From the NCBI RefSeq assembly GCF_030730945.1, contig NZ_JAVAMS010000002.1:434001-498000 (forward strand): DNA of 64,000 nt, in the 5' to 3' direction. Of this stretch, positions 54,202 to 63,262 are shown piece after piece. The translations under genes and the position numbers were made by a program. Under the pieces are notes generated by a model, which saw only the letters and a list, made by a program, of their open reading frames with translations, had not been told where the DNA came from and made no database searches. The stretch is from Aurantiacibacter poecillastricola. Lineage in GTDB: Bacteria; Pseudomonadota; Alphaproteobacteria; Sphingomonadales; Sphingomonadaceae. How positions within the stretch are numbered: position 1 is the stretch's first letter; every line of letters starts with the position of its first letter.

Positions 54202-54240
54202 AGCCGGCGCCCAGTGGCAAGCCCAGCCACCGCGCCGGCT
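54202..54240 (+). terminator. hairpin downstream of recA
   Basis: AGCCGGCGC pairs with GCGCCGGCT, with an inner GTGGC/GCCAC stem, followed by TTCTTC. It is a probable intrinsic terminator for recA, separating it from the methyltransferase gene. Confidence 0.6.
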
Positions 54241-54312
54241 TCTTCGCACCTGCATGATTGTCCTTCGCCGGCCGACACAATAGGCTCCTGCGCAATCGGC
54301 AGGAGGATCTGC

Positions 54313-55140
54313 ATGACGGACAAGACCGAATGGCAAGGCAGTAGCGGCCAGACCTGGTCAGCACAGTGGCGGCGCACGGACCGCGGCTTCACCCATCTCA
54401 CCGAGCGCCTTCTGGACCGGACGCGCGAACACGATTTCCGCCAGGTTCTCGACATCGGCTGCGGCGCCGGCGAGCTCTCGCTGGCCATTGCCCGCAACCG
54501 TCCAGATGTCGCTGTCAGGGGCGTCGACATATCGCCTGCCCTCATAGCGGCAGCGCGCGAACGCGGATCGCGCTTCGGCAACCTGCAGTTCGAGCTTGCC
54601 GACGCCGCCGAATGGCACGCCGATGACGAGAATTCCCCCGATCTGCTGGTCTCGCGCCACGGGGTCATGTTCTTCGATGACCCGCCCGGCGCATTCGCCA
54701 ATCTCGCTCATCAGGCCCAACCCGGCGCTCGCCTGTTGTTCTCCTGCTTCCGCGACATCGCGCAGAACCCCTGCTTCGCAGAGGTCATCCGCCTCCTTCC
54801 AGAGGCGCCCCCTCCGATGGACCCCGCCGGACCGGGCCCGTTTGCCTTCGCCGATCAGGACTGGGTCATATCCATCCTGCGCGCAGGTGGCTGGGAAAGC
54901 ATCGACTTCGAACGGTTCGACTTCCCCATGATCGCGGGGACCGGGGACGACCCTGTCGGCGACGCGGTGACCTATTTCTCGCTGATCGGTCCTGCCGCAA
55001 GAGCGAGTGCCGAGATGGACATCGCCGCACGCGAGCGCTTCCTCGCTCGCGTCCGCGAACTTTGCGAACGCAATTGCCGCTCGGGCATCGTTTCGCTCTC
55101 AGCCGCGGCATGGATCGTAACCGCAAAACGAAGCGCGTAG
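54313..55140 (+). CDS. class I SAM-dependent methyltransferase
   Basis: A 275-aa cytosolic methyltransferase. Motif I is VLDIGCGAGELSLAIA (about residues 42-57), motif II RGVDISPALI, motif III AEWHADDENSPDLLVSRHGVMFF, and the region after the barrel carries LLFSCFRDIAQNPCF. The substrate is unknown; similar proteins are found next to alaS in related genomes only as a neighbourhood habit. AGGAGG lies six bases before the ATG at 54313. Confidence 0.88.
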   Translation: MTDKTEWQGSSGQTWSAQWRRTDRGFTHLTERLLDRTREHDFRQVLDIGCGAGELSLAIARNRPDVAVRGVDISPALIAAARERGSRFGNLQFELADAAEWHADDENSPDLLVSRHGVMFFDDPPGAFANLAHQAQPGARLLFSCFRDIAQNPCFAEVIRLLPEAPPPMDPAGPGPFAFADQDWVISILRAGGWESIDFERFDFPMIAGTGDDPVGDAVTYFSLIGPAARASAEMDIAARERFLARVRELCERNCRSGIVSLSAAAWIVTAKRSA

Positions 55141-55186
55141 GCGTTGGCCGCTTGCCGGAACGCCCTTTGCACCCTAATTCGCGGCC

Positions 55187-57853
55187 ATGACTTCGACCAA
55201 CGATATTCGTCGCACCTTTCTGGACTTCTTTGCGAGCGAGGACCACGAGATCGTGCCGTCCGCGCCGCTCGTTCCGTACAACGATCCTTCGCTCATGTTC
55301 GTCAATGCGGGGATGGTGCCGTTCAAGAACGTCTTTACCGGGGTGGAAACCCCGCCCGCCCCGCGCGCCACGAGCAGCCAGAAATGCGTCCGCGCCGGGG
55401 GCAAGCACAACGACCTCGACAACGTCGGATACACGGCCCGGCATCTCACCTTCTTCGAGATGCTCGGCAATTTCAGCTTCGGCGACTACTTCAAGGAACG
55501 CGCCATCGAGCTTGCATGGGCGATGGTTACGCGCGACTTTGGCCTCGATGCAAAGCGGCTCACGGTAACCGTCTATCACACGGACGACGAAGCCTACGAC
55601 CTGTGGAAACGGATCGCCGGCCTGCCCGATGATCGGATCATCCGCATCGCTACCAAGGACAACTTCTGGGCCATGGGTGCTGACGGACCATGCGGTCCAT
55701 GCTCCGAGATATTCTGGGACCACGGGCCGGGTGTCGCGGGCGGACCTCCGGGGTCGCCGGAAGAGGATGGCGATCGTTTCGTCGAGATCTGGAATCTCGT
55801 CTTCATGCAGTACCTGCAGGAGAACGACACGATTTCAGGCGACTTGCCACGCCCCAGCATCGATACCGGCATGGGGCTCGAGCGTATCTCCACCGTGCTG
55901 CAGGGCGTCCACAATGTATTCGAGACCGACACTTTCAGGACGATCATCGAGGCGAGCGAGGAACTTGCGAAGGCAAAGGCCGAAGGCGACGCCTTGGCCA
56001 GTCACCGGGTGATCGCGGACCATCTGCGTTCCACCAGCTTCCTGATCGCCGACGGCGTTCTTCCGTCGAACGAGGGACGCGGCTACGTGTTGCGGCGTAT
56101 CATGCGCCGGGCCATGCGCCACGCGCATCTCCTGGGCGCCGACCAACCCCTGATGCACCGCCTCGTGCCCACGCTGGTGAGCGAGATGGGCCAGGCCTAT
56201 CCCGATCTCGGCCGCGCGCAGGCGCTGATAACCGAGGTTCTCGAGCGTGAGGAGAGCCGGTTCCGACAAACCCTGGAGAAGGGTCTTCGCCTGCTCGACG
56301 AGGAAGCTGGATCGCTCGGCAAGGGGGACAGTCTCCCCGGTGAGACCGCGTTCAAGCTCTATGACACCTACGGCTTCCCCTATGACCTCACCGAGGATGC
56401 GCTTCGTTCGCGCGGCGTGGGCGTCGACCGCGAAGGTTTCGATCAGGCCATGGCCCGCCAGAAGGCTGCCGCTCGCGCTGCATGGAAGGGGTCGGGCGGG
56501 TCCGCAGAGGGCGAGTACTGGTTCGATATTGCCGAACGCGAGGGCGCAACCGAATTCACCGGTTACGCCTCGACCGAGGGCGAAGGCCGTGTCGTGGCAT
56601 TGATCGTCGATGGCCAGGAGGTTGAGCGTGCCGAGAGCGGCCAGGACGTCCTGATCCTTACGAACCAGACGCCGTTCTACGGCGAAAGCGGTGGCCAAAC
56701 GGGTGATGCTGGCACGATCAGCGGCGACGGTAGTCTCGAGATCGCGGTCGGCGACACCTCGAAGCCTCTTGGCAGGCTGCACGCCCATCATGGTTCCATC
56801 AAATCTGGCACCATCGCGGTCGGCGATACGGTGCATCTCGCCATCGACGCCGGGCGGCGCGATCGTATCCGTGCGAACCATTCGGCCACGCATCTCGTCC
56901 ACGCGGCACTTCGAAACCATCTGGGCGAGCACGTCACGCAGAAGGGATCGCTGGTTGCCGAGGACCGCCTGCGATTCGATTTCTCCCACCCCAAGCCGAT
57001 CACGGCGCAGGAGATTGCCGCGATCGAGGCCGAAGTGAACGCCGAAATCCGGGCGAACGAAGAGGTACGCACGCAACTGATGAGCCCGGACGATGCCATT
57101 GCCGCGGGCGCCATGGCGCTGTTCGGCGAGAAGTATGGTGACGAGGTGCGCGTACTGTCGATGGGGCGTCCGGACCAGGGTGGATCCGGTCGCAACTATT
57201 CAGTCGAGCTTTGCGGCGGGACACATGTGAAGGCGACGGGCGATATTGGCCTGTTCCGCATCATCTCGGAAAGCGCGGTTTCTTCGGGCGTGCGCAGAAT
57301 CGAGGCGTTGACCGGGGAGGCGGCCCGGCGATGGGTCGTCGGACGCGAGGACATGCTCAAGTCCGTCGCTTCCACCCTGAAGACATCGCCCGATGAAGTT
57401 GAAGCCCGCGTCGCGGCGCTTGTGGAGGAGCGCAAGGCGCTGGAACGCGAGCTTGCCGAGGCGAGGAAGCAGTTGGCGCTCGGTGGTGGCGGAGGCAGCG
57501 CGCCGCAGGCGGACGAGGAGATTGCCGGGGTGAAGTTCTCCGGCCAAGTGCTTCACGGCATGAACCCGAAGGAGTTGCGAGGCCTGCTCGACGAGGCAAA
57601 GGCGCGCATGGGTTCGGGCATTGCGGCCATCTGCGCGGTGAATGACGGCAAGGCCGCTTTCGCTGTCGGCGTGACCGATGACCTGACGAGCCGCATCAGC
57701 GCAGTCGATCTCGTGCGCGCGGGTGTCGAGGCGTTGGGCGGGAAGGGCGGCGGGGGCCGTCCGGATATGGCCCAGGGCGGCGGACCCGATGGCGACAAGG
57801 CCGATGCGGCGCTCGCTGCCGTACGTGAAGCCCTGGCGACTGAAACGGCCTGA
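55187..57853 (+). CDS. alaS: alanine--tRNA ligase
   Basis: An 888-aa class II synthetase charging tRNA-Ala. It shows [23 protein letters not shown] and [10 protein letters not shown] at the start, motif 2 and 3 regions, [21 protein letters not shown], an editing domain with [13 protein letters not shown] (HxxxH) and [19 protein letters not shown] (CxxxH), and a C-terminal coiled-coil and DHHA1 region with Gly-rich [16 protein letters not shown]. The length is typical. The ribosome binding site is weak. Confidence 0.98.
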   Translation: MTSTNDIRRTFLDFFASEDHEIVPSAPLVPYNDPSLMFVNAGMVPFKNVFTGVETPPAPRATSSQKCVRAGGKHNDLDNVGYTARHLTFFEMLGNFSFGDYFKERAIELAWAMVTRDFGLDAKRLTVTVYHTDDEAYDLWKRIAGLPDDRIIRIATKDNFWAMGADGPCGPCSEIFWDHGPGVAGGPPGSPEEDGDRFVEIWNLVFMQYLQENDTISGDLPRPSIDTGMGLERISTVLQGVHNVFETDTFRTIIEASEELAKAKAEGDALASHRVIADHLRSTSFLIADGVLPSNEGRGYVLRRIMRRAMRHAHLLGADQPLMHRLVPTLVSEMGQAYPDLGRAQALITEVLEREESRFRQTLEKGLRLLDEEAGSLGKGDSLPGETAFKLYDTYGFPYDLTEDALRSRGVGVDREGFDQAMARQKAAARAAWKGSGGSAEGEYWFDIAEREGATEFTGYASTEGEGRVVALIVDGQEVERAESGQDVLILTNQTPFYGESGGQTGDAGTISGDGSLEIAVGDTSKPLGRLHAHHGSIKSGTIAVGDTVHLAIDAGRRDRIRANHSATHLVHAALRNHLGEHVTQKGSLVAEDRLRFDFSHPKPITAQEIAAIEAEVNAEIRANEEVRTQLMSPDDAIAAGAMALFGEKYGDEVRVLSMGRPDQGGSGRNYSVELCGGTHVKATGDIGLFRIISESAVSSGVRRIEALTGEAARRWVVGREDMLKSVASTLKTSPDEVEARVAALVEERKALERELAEARKQLALGGGGGSAPQADEEIAGVKFSGQVLHGMNPKELRGLLDEAKARMGSGIAAICAVNDGKAAFAVGVTDDLTSRISAVDLVRAGVEALGGKGGGGRPDMAQGGGPDGDKADAALAAVREALATETA

Positions 57854-57889
57854 ACGACCGCGCATTCACTTGACCGGGCATGCAAAAGC

Positions 57890-57916
57890 GCCGACGACCC
57901 TTTGCAGGTCGCCGGC
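57890..57916 (-). terminator. intrinsic terminator of the 56-aa protein gene
   Basis: GCCGGCGACC and GGTCGTCGGC arms with a 7-nt loop are followed on the minus strand by GCTTTTGC. It lies 24 bases after the stop codon and close to the convergent end of alaS. Confidence 0.75.
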
Positions 57917-57940
57917 GGTCTTGACTGTAGGACAGTGTTT

Positions 57941-58111
57941 TCAGTCGGTGCGGTTCTGGGCGGCGCGGCGACGGTCTCCATCGCTTCCGCGCGGAACGTC
58001 CTTCATGTTGCGCGTGGCGCGGCCGTGTTCCTGACCACCAGCGACGTTCTTCGGCTTGAACTTCTCGTCATTGGGGACGGGCTTGGTGGGATCGATGTTG
58101 TCATCGCTCAT
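57941..58111 (-). CDS. small hydrophilic protein, 56 aa, possibly stress-induced
   Basis: MSDDNIDPTKPVPNDEKFKPKN... is highly charged and Gly/Arg-rich, with no hydrophobic core, so it is probably unfolded. The ATG at 58111 has AAAGGAG eight bases before it, a terminator follows, and an EcfG-like promoter is upstream, so it looks like an independent gene. Small hydrophilic proteins of this kind are common targets of the general stress response in alphaproteobacteria, but no function is known. Confidence 0.75.
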   Translation of the reverse strand: MSDDNIDPTKPVPNDEKFKPKNVAGGQEHGRATRNMKDVPRGSDGDRRRAAQNRTD

Positions 58112-58133
58112 GTGAAAATCTCCTTTCCCCACC

Positions 58134-58158
58134 AACGCGCCAACCGACCGGTATTTCC
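58134..58158 (-). promoter_or_regulatory. possible EcfG-type general stress promoter
   Basis: Read on the minus strand, GGAAA-N16-CGTT differs by one base from the EcfG consensus GGAAC-N16/17-CGTT and ends 22 bases before the start of the 56-aa gene, a suitable distance. Confidence 0.4.
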
Positions 58159-58166
58159 GAGAAAGT

Positions 58167-59933
58167 TCAGCTTTTCGCGGTGCTCGTGCGCAGCTTGGGC
58201 TTGGCCTCCAGCGCGCCTTCCTGGCGGATGGTTTCGCGGAACTCGTCGCGCTTCTCGTGAATGGAGGCAATGACCGGCCCCATCGCGACGCCAAGGTCCA
58301 CCAGCGCAGCCTCGGACAGCTGGAGCGAGCTTTCCAGCGTTTCCGGCACTGCCGTGGTTGCTCCGCTGCGATAGAGTTCGGCCGCGTGAAAGCTGTCGCG
58401 GGCACGGGCGATGATAGGCACGTCGGGCCTTGCGGCGCGGATTTTCTTCACCAGTCGCTGTGCCAGCACGTGCTCGTCCATCGTCAGGATTACCGCGGGC
58501 GCCGTGTCGATGCCGATGTGATCGAGCGCGTCCGAGCGCATGGCGTTGCCGAAGATGGCGTAATAGCCCTCGCGCCTCGCCTGTTCGATGAGGTCCGAAT
58601 CGGCATCGATGCCGACATAGGCCTTGCCATGCGTGTCGAGCATCTGCGCCACCAGCTTGCCGACGCGGCCGAAGCCGACGATCACGACGCGCGGCATCTC
58701 GCGGTCGTCGTCGAGGTCCTCCAGTGAAGGCGCGGGGTCGACGCGGCTTGCCACCGTGCGGCCCAGCAGCGCCAGCAAAGGCGTGATGGTAAGGCCGATG
58801 GCGGTGACGATCTGCCAGAATTGCGCCGTGCCGGGCTGGATCAGCATGGCACTGGTGGCGGCCGCCAGCACGATCAGCGTCGTCTCGGACGGGCTTGCCA
58901 TGAGGATGCCGGTCTCGGTGGCGGTGCTGCGCCGCGCGCCCATCAGCCGTAGCAGCACGCCGGTGACCACGGCTTTCAGGGTCAGCACACCCACGACGGC
59001 GCCCAGGATCATCCAGAGATTGTCCCAGATGGTGGCGAGGTCGATGCCCATGCCCACCGTGATGAGGAAGATACCGAGAGCAAGACCCTTGAACGGCTCC
59101 ATGATGCCCTCGACTTCGTTGTGATACTCGGTCTCCGCGATCAGCAGGCCGGCGATCAGGGCGCCGACGATCGGTGAAAGGCCGACGAAGGCGGTGGCAA
59201 GGCTGGCCCCGATCACGACCAGCAGGCTGGCGGCGAGGAACAGTTCCGGGCTCTTGGTACGCGCGGCCTGGGCGAACAGGCGCGGCAGCAGGAAGCGGCC
59301 CGCGACCATCATTACCACGACCACCAGCAGGCCTTGCCAAAGCGTGTCGATGAGGCCCGTCAGCCCTTCCTCCGCGGCGAAGGGCGCCAGCGCGCCGAGG
59401 AGGAAGATGACCGGCACGATCATGATGTCCTCGAACAGCAGCATGGAAAGCGCGGCGCGGCCCACCGGGGTGTTGGTGCCCGAGATCGGCAGCACCAGCG
59501 CGGTGGAGGAGAAGGCGAGGGCAAGGCCAAGCGCCATCGCGCCTGTCCAGTACTGCCCCATCATCGAGAGGATTGCCGCCAGCAGCGATCCGATCACCAG
59601 CAGTTCCAGAGCGCCGAGTCCGAACACGAGTTTCCTGAGTTGCCACAAACGGTTGAAGCTCAGCTCCAGTCCTATGGCGAACAGCAGCAGGATGATGCCG
59701 AACTCGGCGAAGGGCTCCAGCCGTTCCGGCTCCGTGATCGTGACGTAGGAGAGGAAATCGTATTCCGGCGTCATCCGGCCAAGGCCATAGGGTCCGACGA
59801 GCAGGCCGATCAGGATGAAGCCGATGATCGGGGTGACGCGGAAGCGCGCAAAAAGCGGGATCACGATTCCAGCCGCGCCGAGGATGACGAGCGCGTCCTT
59901 CATGATCGGCGATATGGCTTCGGCCCCGTGCAT
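58167..59933 (-). CDS. KefB/CPA2-type monovalent cation:proton antiporter with TrkA-N domain
   Basis: A 588-aa inner-membrane protein. About 12 hydrophobic segments form a Na+/H+ exchanger domain (FRVTPIIGFILIGLLVGPYGLG, FGIILLLFAIGLELS, ALAFSSTALVLPI). A C-terminal TrkA-N/RCK nucleotide-binding domain has VVIVGFGRVGKLVAQML and YVGIDADSDLIEQA. This is the K+ efflux antiporter layout (KefB/KefC, YbaL). The start MHGAEAISPIM at 59933 is chosen because the longer open frame upstream runs through the dispersed repeat; the first ATG after it fits the protein family. Function in pH or osmotic homeostasis is expected. Confidence 0.92.
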   Translation of the reverse strand: MHGAEAISPIMKDALVILGAAGIVIPLFARFRVTPIIGFILIGLLVGPYGLGRMTPEYDFLSYVTITEPERLEPFAEFGIILLLFAIGLELSFNRLWQLRKLVFGLGALELLVIGSLLAAILSMMGQYWTGAMALGLALAFSSTALVLPISGTNTPVGRAALSMLLFEDIMIVPVIFLLGALAPFAAEEGLTGLIDTLWQGLLVVVVMMVAGRFLLPRLFAQAARTKSPELFLAASLLVVIGASLATAFVGLSPIVGALIAGLLIAETEYHNEVEGIMEPFKGLALGIFLITVGMGIDLATIWDNLWMILGAVVGVLTLKAVVTGVLLRLMGARRSTATETGILMASPSETTLIVLAAATSAMLIQPGTAQFWQIVTAIGLTITPLLALLGRTVASRVDPAPSLEDLDDDREMPRVVIVGFGRVGKLVAQMLDTHGKAYVGIDADSDLIEQARREGYYAIFGNAMRSDALDHIGIDTAPAVILTMDEHVLAQRLVKKIRAARPDVPIIARARDSFHAAELYRSGATTAVPETLESSLQLSEAALVDLGVAMGPVIASIHEKRDEFRETIRQEGALEAKPKLRTSTAKS

Positions 59934-60239
59934 TGCGCCGGTTGTAGGGCAGGGCGGCAGGCGAGGGCAACGACCAAATCCAACTAATGTGGAACACATG
60001 GAACACTGTCCTGGAGCAGAAATATTCCGCCCCACGTTCATCTGGCAGCCGGAACCAGTCGTGCAGCAATTGAAGGCAAGGCGAGGCCAGCGCGAAAAGC
60101 TGTTCCACAACAGCGCTCCACATTGGAAAATCGCTAAAGTCCGGGCTTCCTGTGTGACCATGACCGAGAGCAAGCCATCACAGGCGCGGTGTAGGAAACC
60201 TTCGACTCACCCTAGCCAGAGCGCGATTCATCAGTATGC
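59934..60239. other. divergent intergenic region with repeat copy 3
   Basis: These 306 bases separate the antiporter and putP starts. Apart from the dispersed repeat at 59979-60031 nothing recognisable was seen; open frames crossing it look like artefacts. Confidence 0.5.
59979..60031 (-). repeat. dispersed 50-bp element, copy 3
   Basis: Read on the minus strand: GCGGAATATTTC, then GCTCCAGGACAG, two direct repeats TGTTCCATG / TGTTCCACA, and TTAGTTGGA. It shares the AATATTTC start with copy 1 and the TTAGTTGGA tail with copy 2, so the three come from one family. Confidence 0.75.
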
Positions 60240-61724
60240 ATGGCGCTCATGCAGACACCGACACTGATCGCGCTAGCCTTGTATTTCGTCCTCATGCTGG
60301 GGATCGGCCTTTATGCCTGGAAACGCTCGACCGAGGATAGCGAAGGCTATCTGCTGGGCGGGCGCGACCTGCCGCCAGCCGTCGCCGCTCTGTCCGCAGG
60401 GGCGTCCGACATGTCGGGCTGGCTCCTGCTCGGACTTCCGGGTGCGCTGTACCTCTCGGGACTGGTGGAGGCATGGATCGGCATCGGCCTGTTCGCAGGT
60501 GCCGTCGCCAACTGGTTCATCGTCGCTCCGCGCCTGCGGAAACAGACGGTGGAGTACGGCAACGCGCTGACGATCCCGCAATTCCTCGCCAACCGTTTCC
60601 CGGACAAGGCGATTGCCTTGCGCGTCACCTCGGCCATCATCATCGTGATCTTCTTCGCGGTCTATTCCGCCGCAGGCCTCGTCGGCGGCGGCCTGCTGTT
60701 CGAGAGCACCTTCATCGATACGCCGGTGCTGGGCTTCTCGCCCTACATGGCGGGCGTGCTGCTGACGGCGATCGTTGTGCTGGCCTATACGATGGTAGGC
60801 GGCTTTCTTGCGGTGAGCCTCACTGACTTCGTGCAGGGCTGCATCATGGTGGTGGCGCTCGTCGTGATGCCGCTGGTGGTCCTGTTCGGCGATGGCTGGG
60901 GCGCGACCGGCGATGCCTTGCGCGCGGTGGATCCGGACTTCCTGACCTGGTTCGGCGGATTGTCGGTAATCGGCTTCCTTTCGGCAGTCTCATGGGGCCT
61001 CGGCTATTTCGGCCAGCCGCATATTATCGTGCGCTTCATGGCGGTGAAGGAGGGCGGCATTCCGGCGGCTCGCAATATCGGTCTTTCGTGGATGCTGGTC
61101 GCGCTTATCGGCGCGCTGGGCGTGGGCCTGGCGGGCCGCGCACATGTGGAAATGAATGGCCTCTCGCTGGAGAATTCGGAGACGATCTTCATTCTCCTTG
61201 CCAATACCCTGTTCCATCCTTTCGTAACCGGCTTCCTGCTGGCCGCATTGCTGGCCGCGATCATGAGCACGATTTCCTCGCAGCTACTGGTTTCTTCCAG
61301 CTCCCTTACGGAAGACTTCTACCGGCTCTTCCTGCGCAAGCAGGCAAGCGAAACGGAGATGGTGAATGTCGGCCGCATCTGCGTGGCGCTGGTCTCGGTG
61401 GCGGCGATCCTCATCGCCAGCGATCCTGAAAGCGGCGTGCTGGCACTGGTCGCCAATGCCTGGGCCGGTTTCGGCGCGGCCTTCGGTCCGCTGATCATCC
61501 TCTCGCTGACATGGAAGCGCATGACGGGCGCGGGCGCAGTGGCCGGCCTGATTACGGGTGCGGGCGTTGTGATCGCGTGGATCGCGCTGGGCTGGAACAG
61601 CGAGTTCCTCGGCGGCCCCGGCATCTACGAGATCATCCCGGGCTTTATCGCCGCATGGCTGGCAATCTGGCTGGTGAGCAAGGCGACTGCGGGTTCGGCG
61701 AGGGAACAGGGCTTGCGGGCCTGA
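60240..61724 (+). CDS. putP: sodium/proline symporter
   Basis: A 494-aa inner-membrane transporter of the SSS family with about 13 hydrophobic segments. Family blocks include YLLGGRDLPPAVAALSAGASDMSGWLL (substrate and Na+ site in helix 2), YGNALTIPQFLANRFPDKA, WGLGYFGQPHIIVRFMAVK and LLAAIMSTISSQLLVSSSSLTEDFYR with the Na2-site Ser/Thr. It imports proline with Na+. The ATG at 60240 has no strong ribosome binding site and another ATG follows three codons on. Confidence 0.94.
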   Translation: MALMQTPTLIALALYFVLMLGIGLYAWKRSTEDSEGYLLGGRDLPPAVAALSAGASDMSGWLLLGLPGALYLSGLVEAWIGIGLFAGAVANWFIVAPRLRKQTVEYGNALTIPQFLANRFPDKAIALRVTSAIIIVIFFAVYSAAGLVGGGLLFESTFIDTPVLGFSPYMAGVLLTAIVVLAYTMVGGFLAVSLTDFVQGCIMVVALVVMPLVVLFGDGWGATGDALRAVDPDFLTWFGGLSVIGFLSAVSWGLGYFGQPHIIVRFMAVKEGGIPAARNIGLSWMLVALIGALGVGLAGRAHVEMNGLSLENSETIFILLANTLFHPFVTGFLLAALLAAIMSTISSQLLVSSSSLTEDFYRLFLRKQASETEMVNVGRICVALVSVAAILIASDPESGVLALVANAWAGFGAAFGPLIILSLTWKRMTGAGAVAGLITGAGVVIAWIALGWNSEFLGGPGIYEIIPGFIAAWLAIWLVSKATAGSAREQGLRA

Positions 61725-62045
61725 CCCCCGGTCCTGGAAGTATTTCCCACAAGGGCGGGGCGCCAGTTCGATCGCCAGCAGGAAAAGGCGGAGAGGCAGT
61801 TCCATCGCGCGCATTGCGGAGCTCGCACTCAGGTCAGACTACTGCATTGCGCCAGCGCCCCGGTTCGGGCGCCAGGTTTGCGGTCCAGTCGCTGTTGAAG
61901 GATATCTATCTCGATTGGGCGCCGCCCTACTTGCAGCGGAAATTCGCTCGTACCTGACCCTGATGGGGGGGCGAGCGGACTGCTGGAGCGCAGTTCGTTC
62001 CGGCGCATCGCGGCGGGCCGCCTGGATTGCCGGGATCACCAGGTA
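61725..62045. other. intergenic region, nothing recognised
   Basis: Between the convergent ends of putP and the GGDEF gene lie 321 bases with no convincing gene or terminator. A segment near 61727-61745 (GGTCCTGGA followed by AGTATTTCC) faintly recalls the dispersed repeat in reverse but is too short to call. Confidence 0.4.
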
Positions 62046-63188
62046 TCAGGCCGCCAGCTTCCCCTCGTAACGTGCGGTCTTTCCCTTGCCCGCGCCCTTC
62101 GCATGATAGAGCGCCGCGTCGGCATATTCGCGCAGCCGGTCGACCGAAGTCGTATCTTCCGGCAGGCATGCGTAACCAAGGCTCATGCCGATGTGCACTG
62201 GCGACGCTCCGCTTATGGCATAGCTGTTGTCGCGGATTGCGTGCAGGAGGGCCTTTGCTCTTTGCTCCACCATGTCGGGTGGACTGCCCGGCAGCACGGC
62301 CATGAATTCGTCGCCGCCCAGCCGCGCCAGTATGTCCGGCGCCGGCACGACCGCGCTCATCCGCCTGGCGACTTCCTTCAGCACGGCATCGCCCGCCGCG
62401 TGCCCGTATCGGTCGTTGATCTCCTTGAACCCGTCGAGGTCCATTGCAATCACCGCCAGGGGCTGCGTGCTGGCAAGCTTTTCCATCTGCGCGTCCAGCC
62501 CGCCGCGGTTGAGCAGATCCGTCAGCGGATCGCGACGCGAACGCCTAAGGTTCTCGTGCTCCGCCGACAGCGCGCGGACCATTGCGGACTTGTAGTTCGT
62601 CACGATCTGCAAGGCGCCGAACAGGAAGAGCGGCGTCATCGCGGCAATGATGAGGAACCAGGGATTCCCTGTCGCCAGGGCACCGATCGCGAAGGGAAAG
62701 TCGCACAGGCAGACCAGTAGCAGGGCGAGGCGCGGGGCGGCATAGTTACGCGCACATAGGGGGCCGATGAGCGCCATGACCATGGTTGCGGTAAGCACCA
62801 TCAGGACGGGGTCCTGCGTGCGCATGGCGAAGAACGCGGTCATGCCCTGAAGGGCGCACCACAGGCACGACAGGACGATGGCAATGCCGATGTCGGCCGA
62901 AATCCCGGCCTTGGCCTGCGCGCGCAAGTGAGCAAGCGTCGCGAAGCGCGCGCAGGCGATGAGGCCTTCAAGCAGCAGCAGGATCACGAAGATCGCCGAA
63001 CCATCGCGCGCGATACTCGCTACGCTGACGACCAATCCGACTATCGCGCCCATGGCGATGGCGCCGGGTGACGCCAGCAGTTGCAGCAGCAATTGCTGGC
63101 GGATGGCTTCCGGCACCGACCGGCCCGGATCGGTCAGCCATTGCAAGGCTCGACTTCGCAAAGTCAGCCGAATCTCGCTCTCTATCAT
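62046..63188 (-). CDS. membrane-bound GGDEF diguanylate cyclase
   Basis: A 380-aa protein. An N-terminal membrane domain of about six hydrophobic segments spans roughly residues 35-200. It is followed by a GGDEF domain (about 218-375) with DPLTDLLNRGGLD, IAMDLDGFKEINDRYGHAAGD and the intact active site RLGGDEFMAVL (residues 299-309). The RxxD inhibitory site before it is degenerate (PAPD), so product inhibition may be missing. It should make c-di-GMP from two GTP. The ATG at 63188 is preferred to an in-frame TTG at 63221. It may balance the EAL protein at 38688. Confidence 0.93.
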   Translation of the reverse strand: MIESEIRLTLRSRALQWLTDPGRSVPEAIRQQLLLQLLASPGAIAMGAIVGLVVSVASIARDGSAIFVILLLLEGLIACARFATLAHLRAQAKAGISADIGIAIVLSCLWCALQGMTAFFAMRTQDPVLMVLTATMVMALIGPLCARNYAAPRLALLLVCLCDFPFAIGALATGNPWFLIIAAMTPLFLFGALQIVTNYKSAMVRALSAEHENLRRSRRDPLTDLLNRGGLDAQMEKLASTQPLAVIAMDLDGFKEINDRYGHAAGDAVLKEVARRMSAVVPAPDILARLGGDEFMAVLPGSPPDMVEQRAKALLHAIRDNSYAISGASPVHIGMSLGYACLPEDTTSVDRLREYADAALYHAKGAGKGKTARYEGKLAA

Positions 63189-63232
63189 GCGCTTGGTCTC
63201 CCTCCGGAGGCGCTTACGCAATTAGGTGTAGC

Positions 63233-63244
63233 GATTAGTTAATC
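63233..63244. promoter_or_regulatory. GATTA palindrome before the cyclase gene
   Basis: GATTA-GT-TAATC lies 45 bases upstream of the GGDEF start; a possible operator or part of the promoter. Confidence 0.25.
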
Positions 63245-63262
63245 GGGCTGCTTTGTAAGCAC

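Noticed and set aside
60000..60173. N-terminal extension of the antiporter reading through repeat copy 3
   Set aside because: The added residues have no membrane or family character; the ATG at 59933 gives the normal N-terminus.
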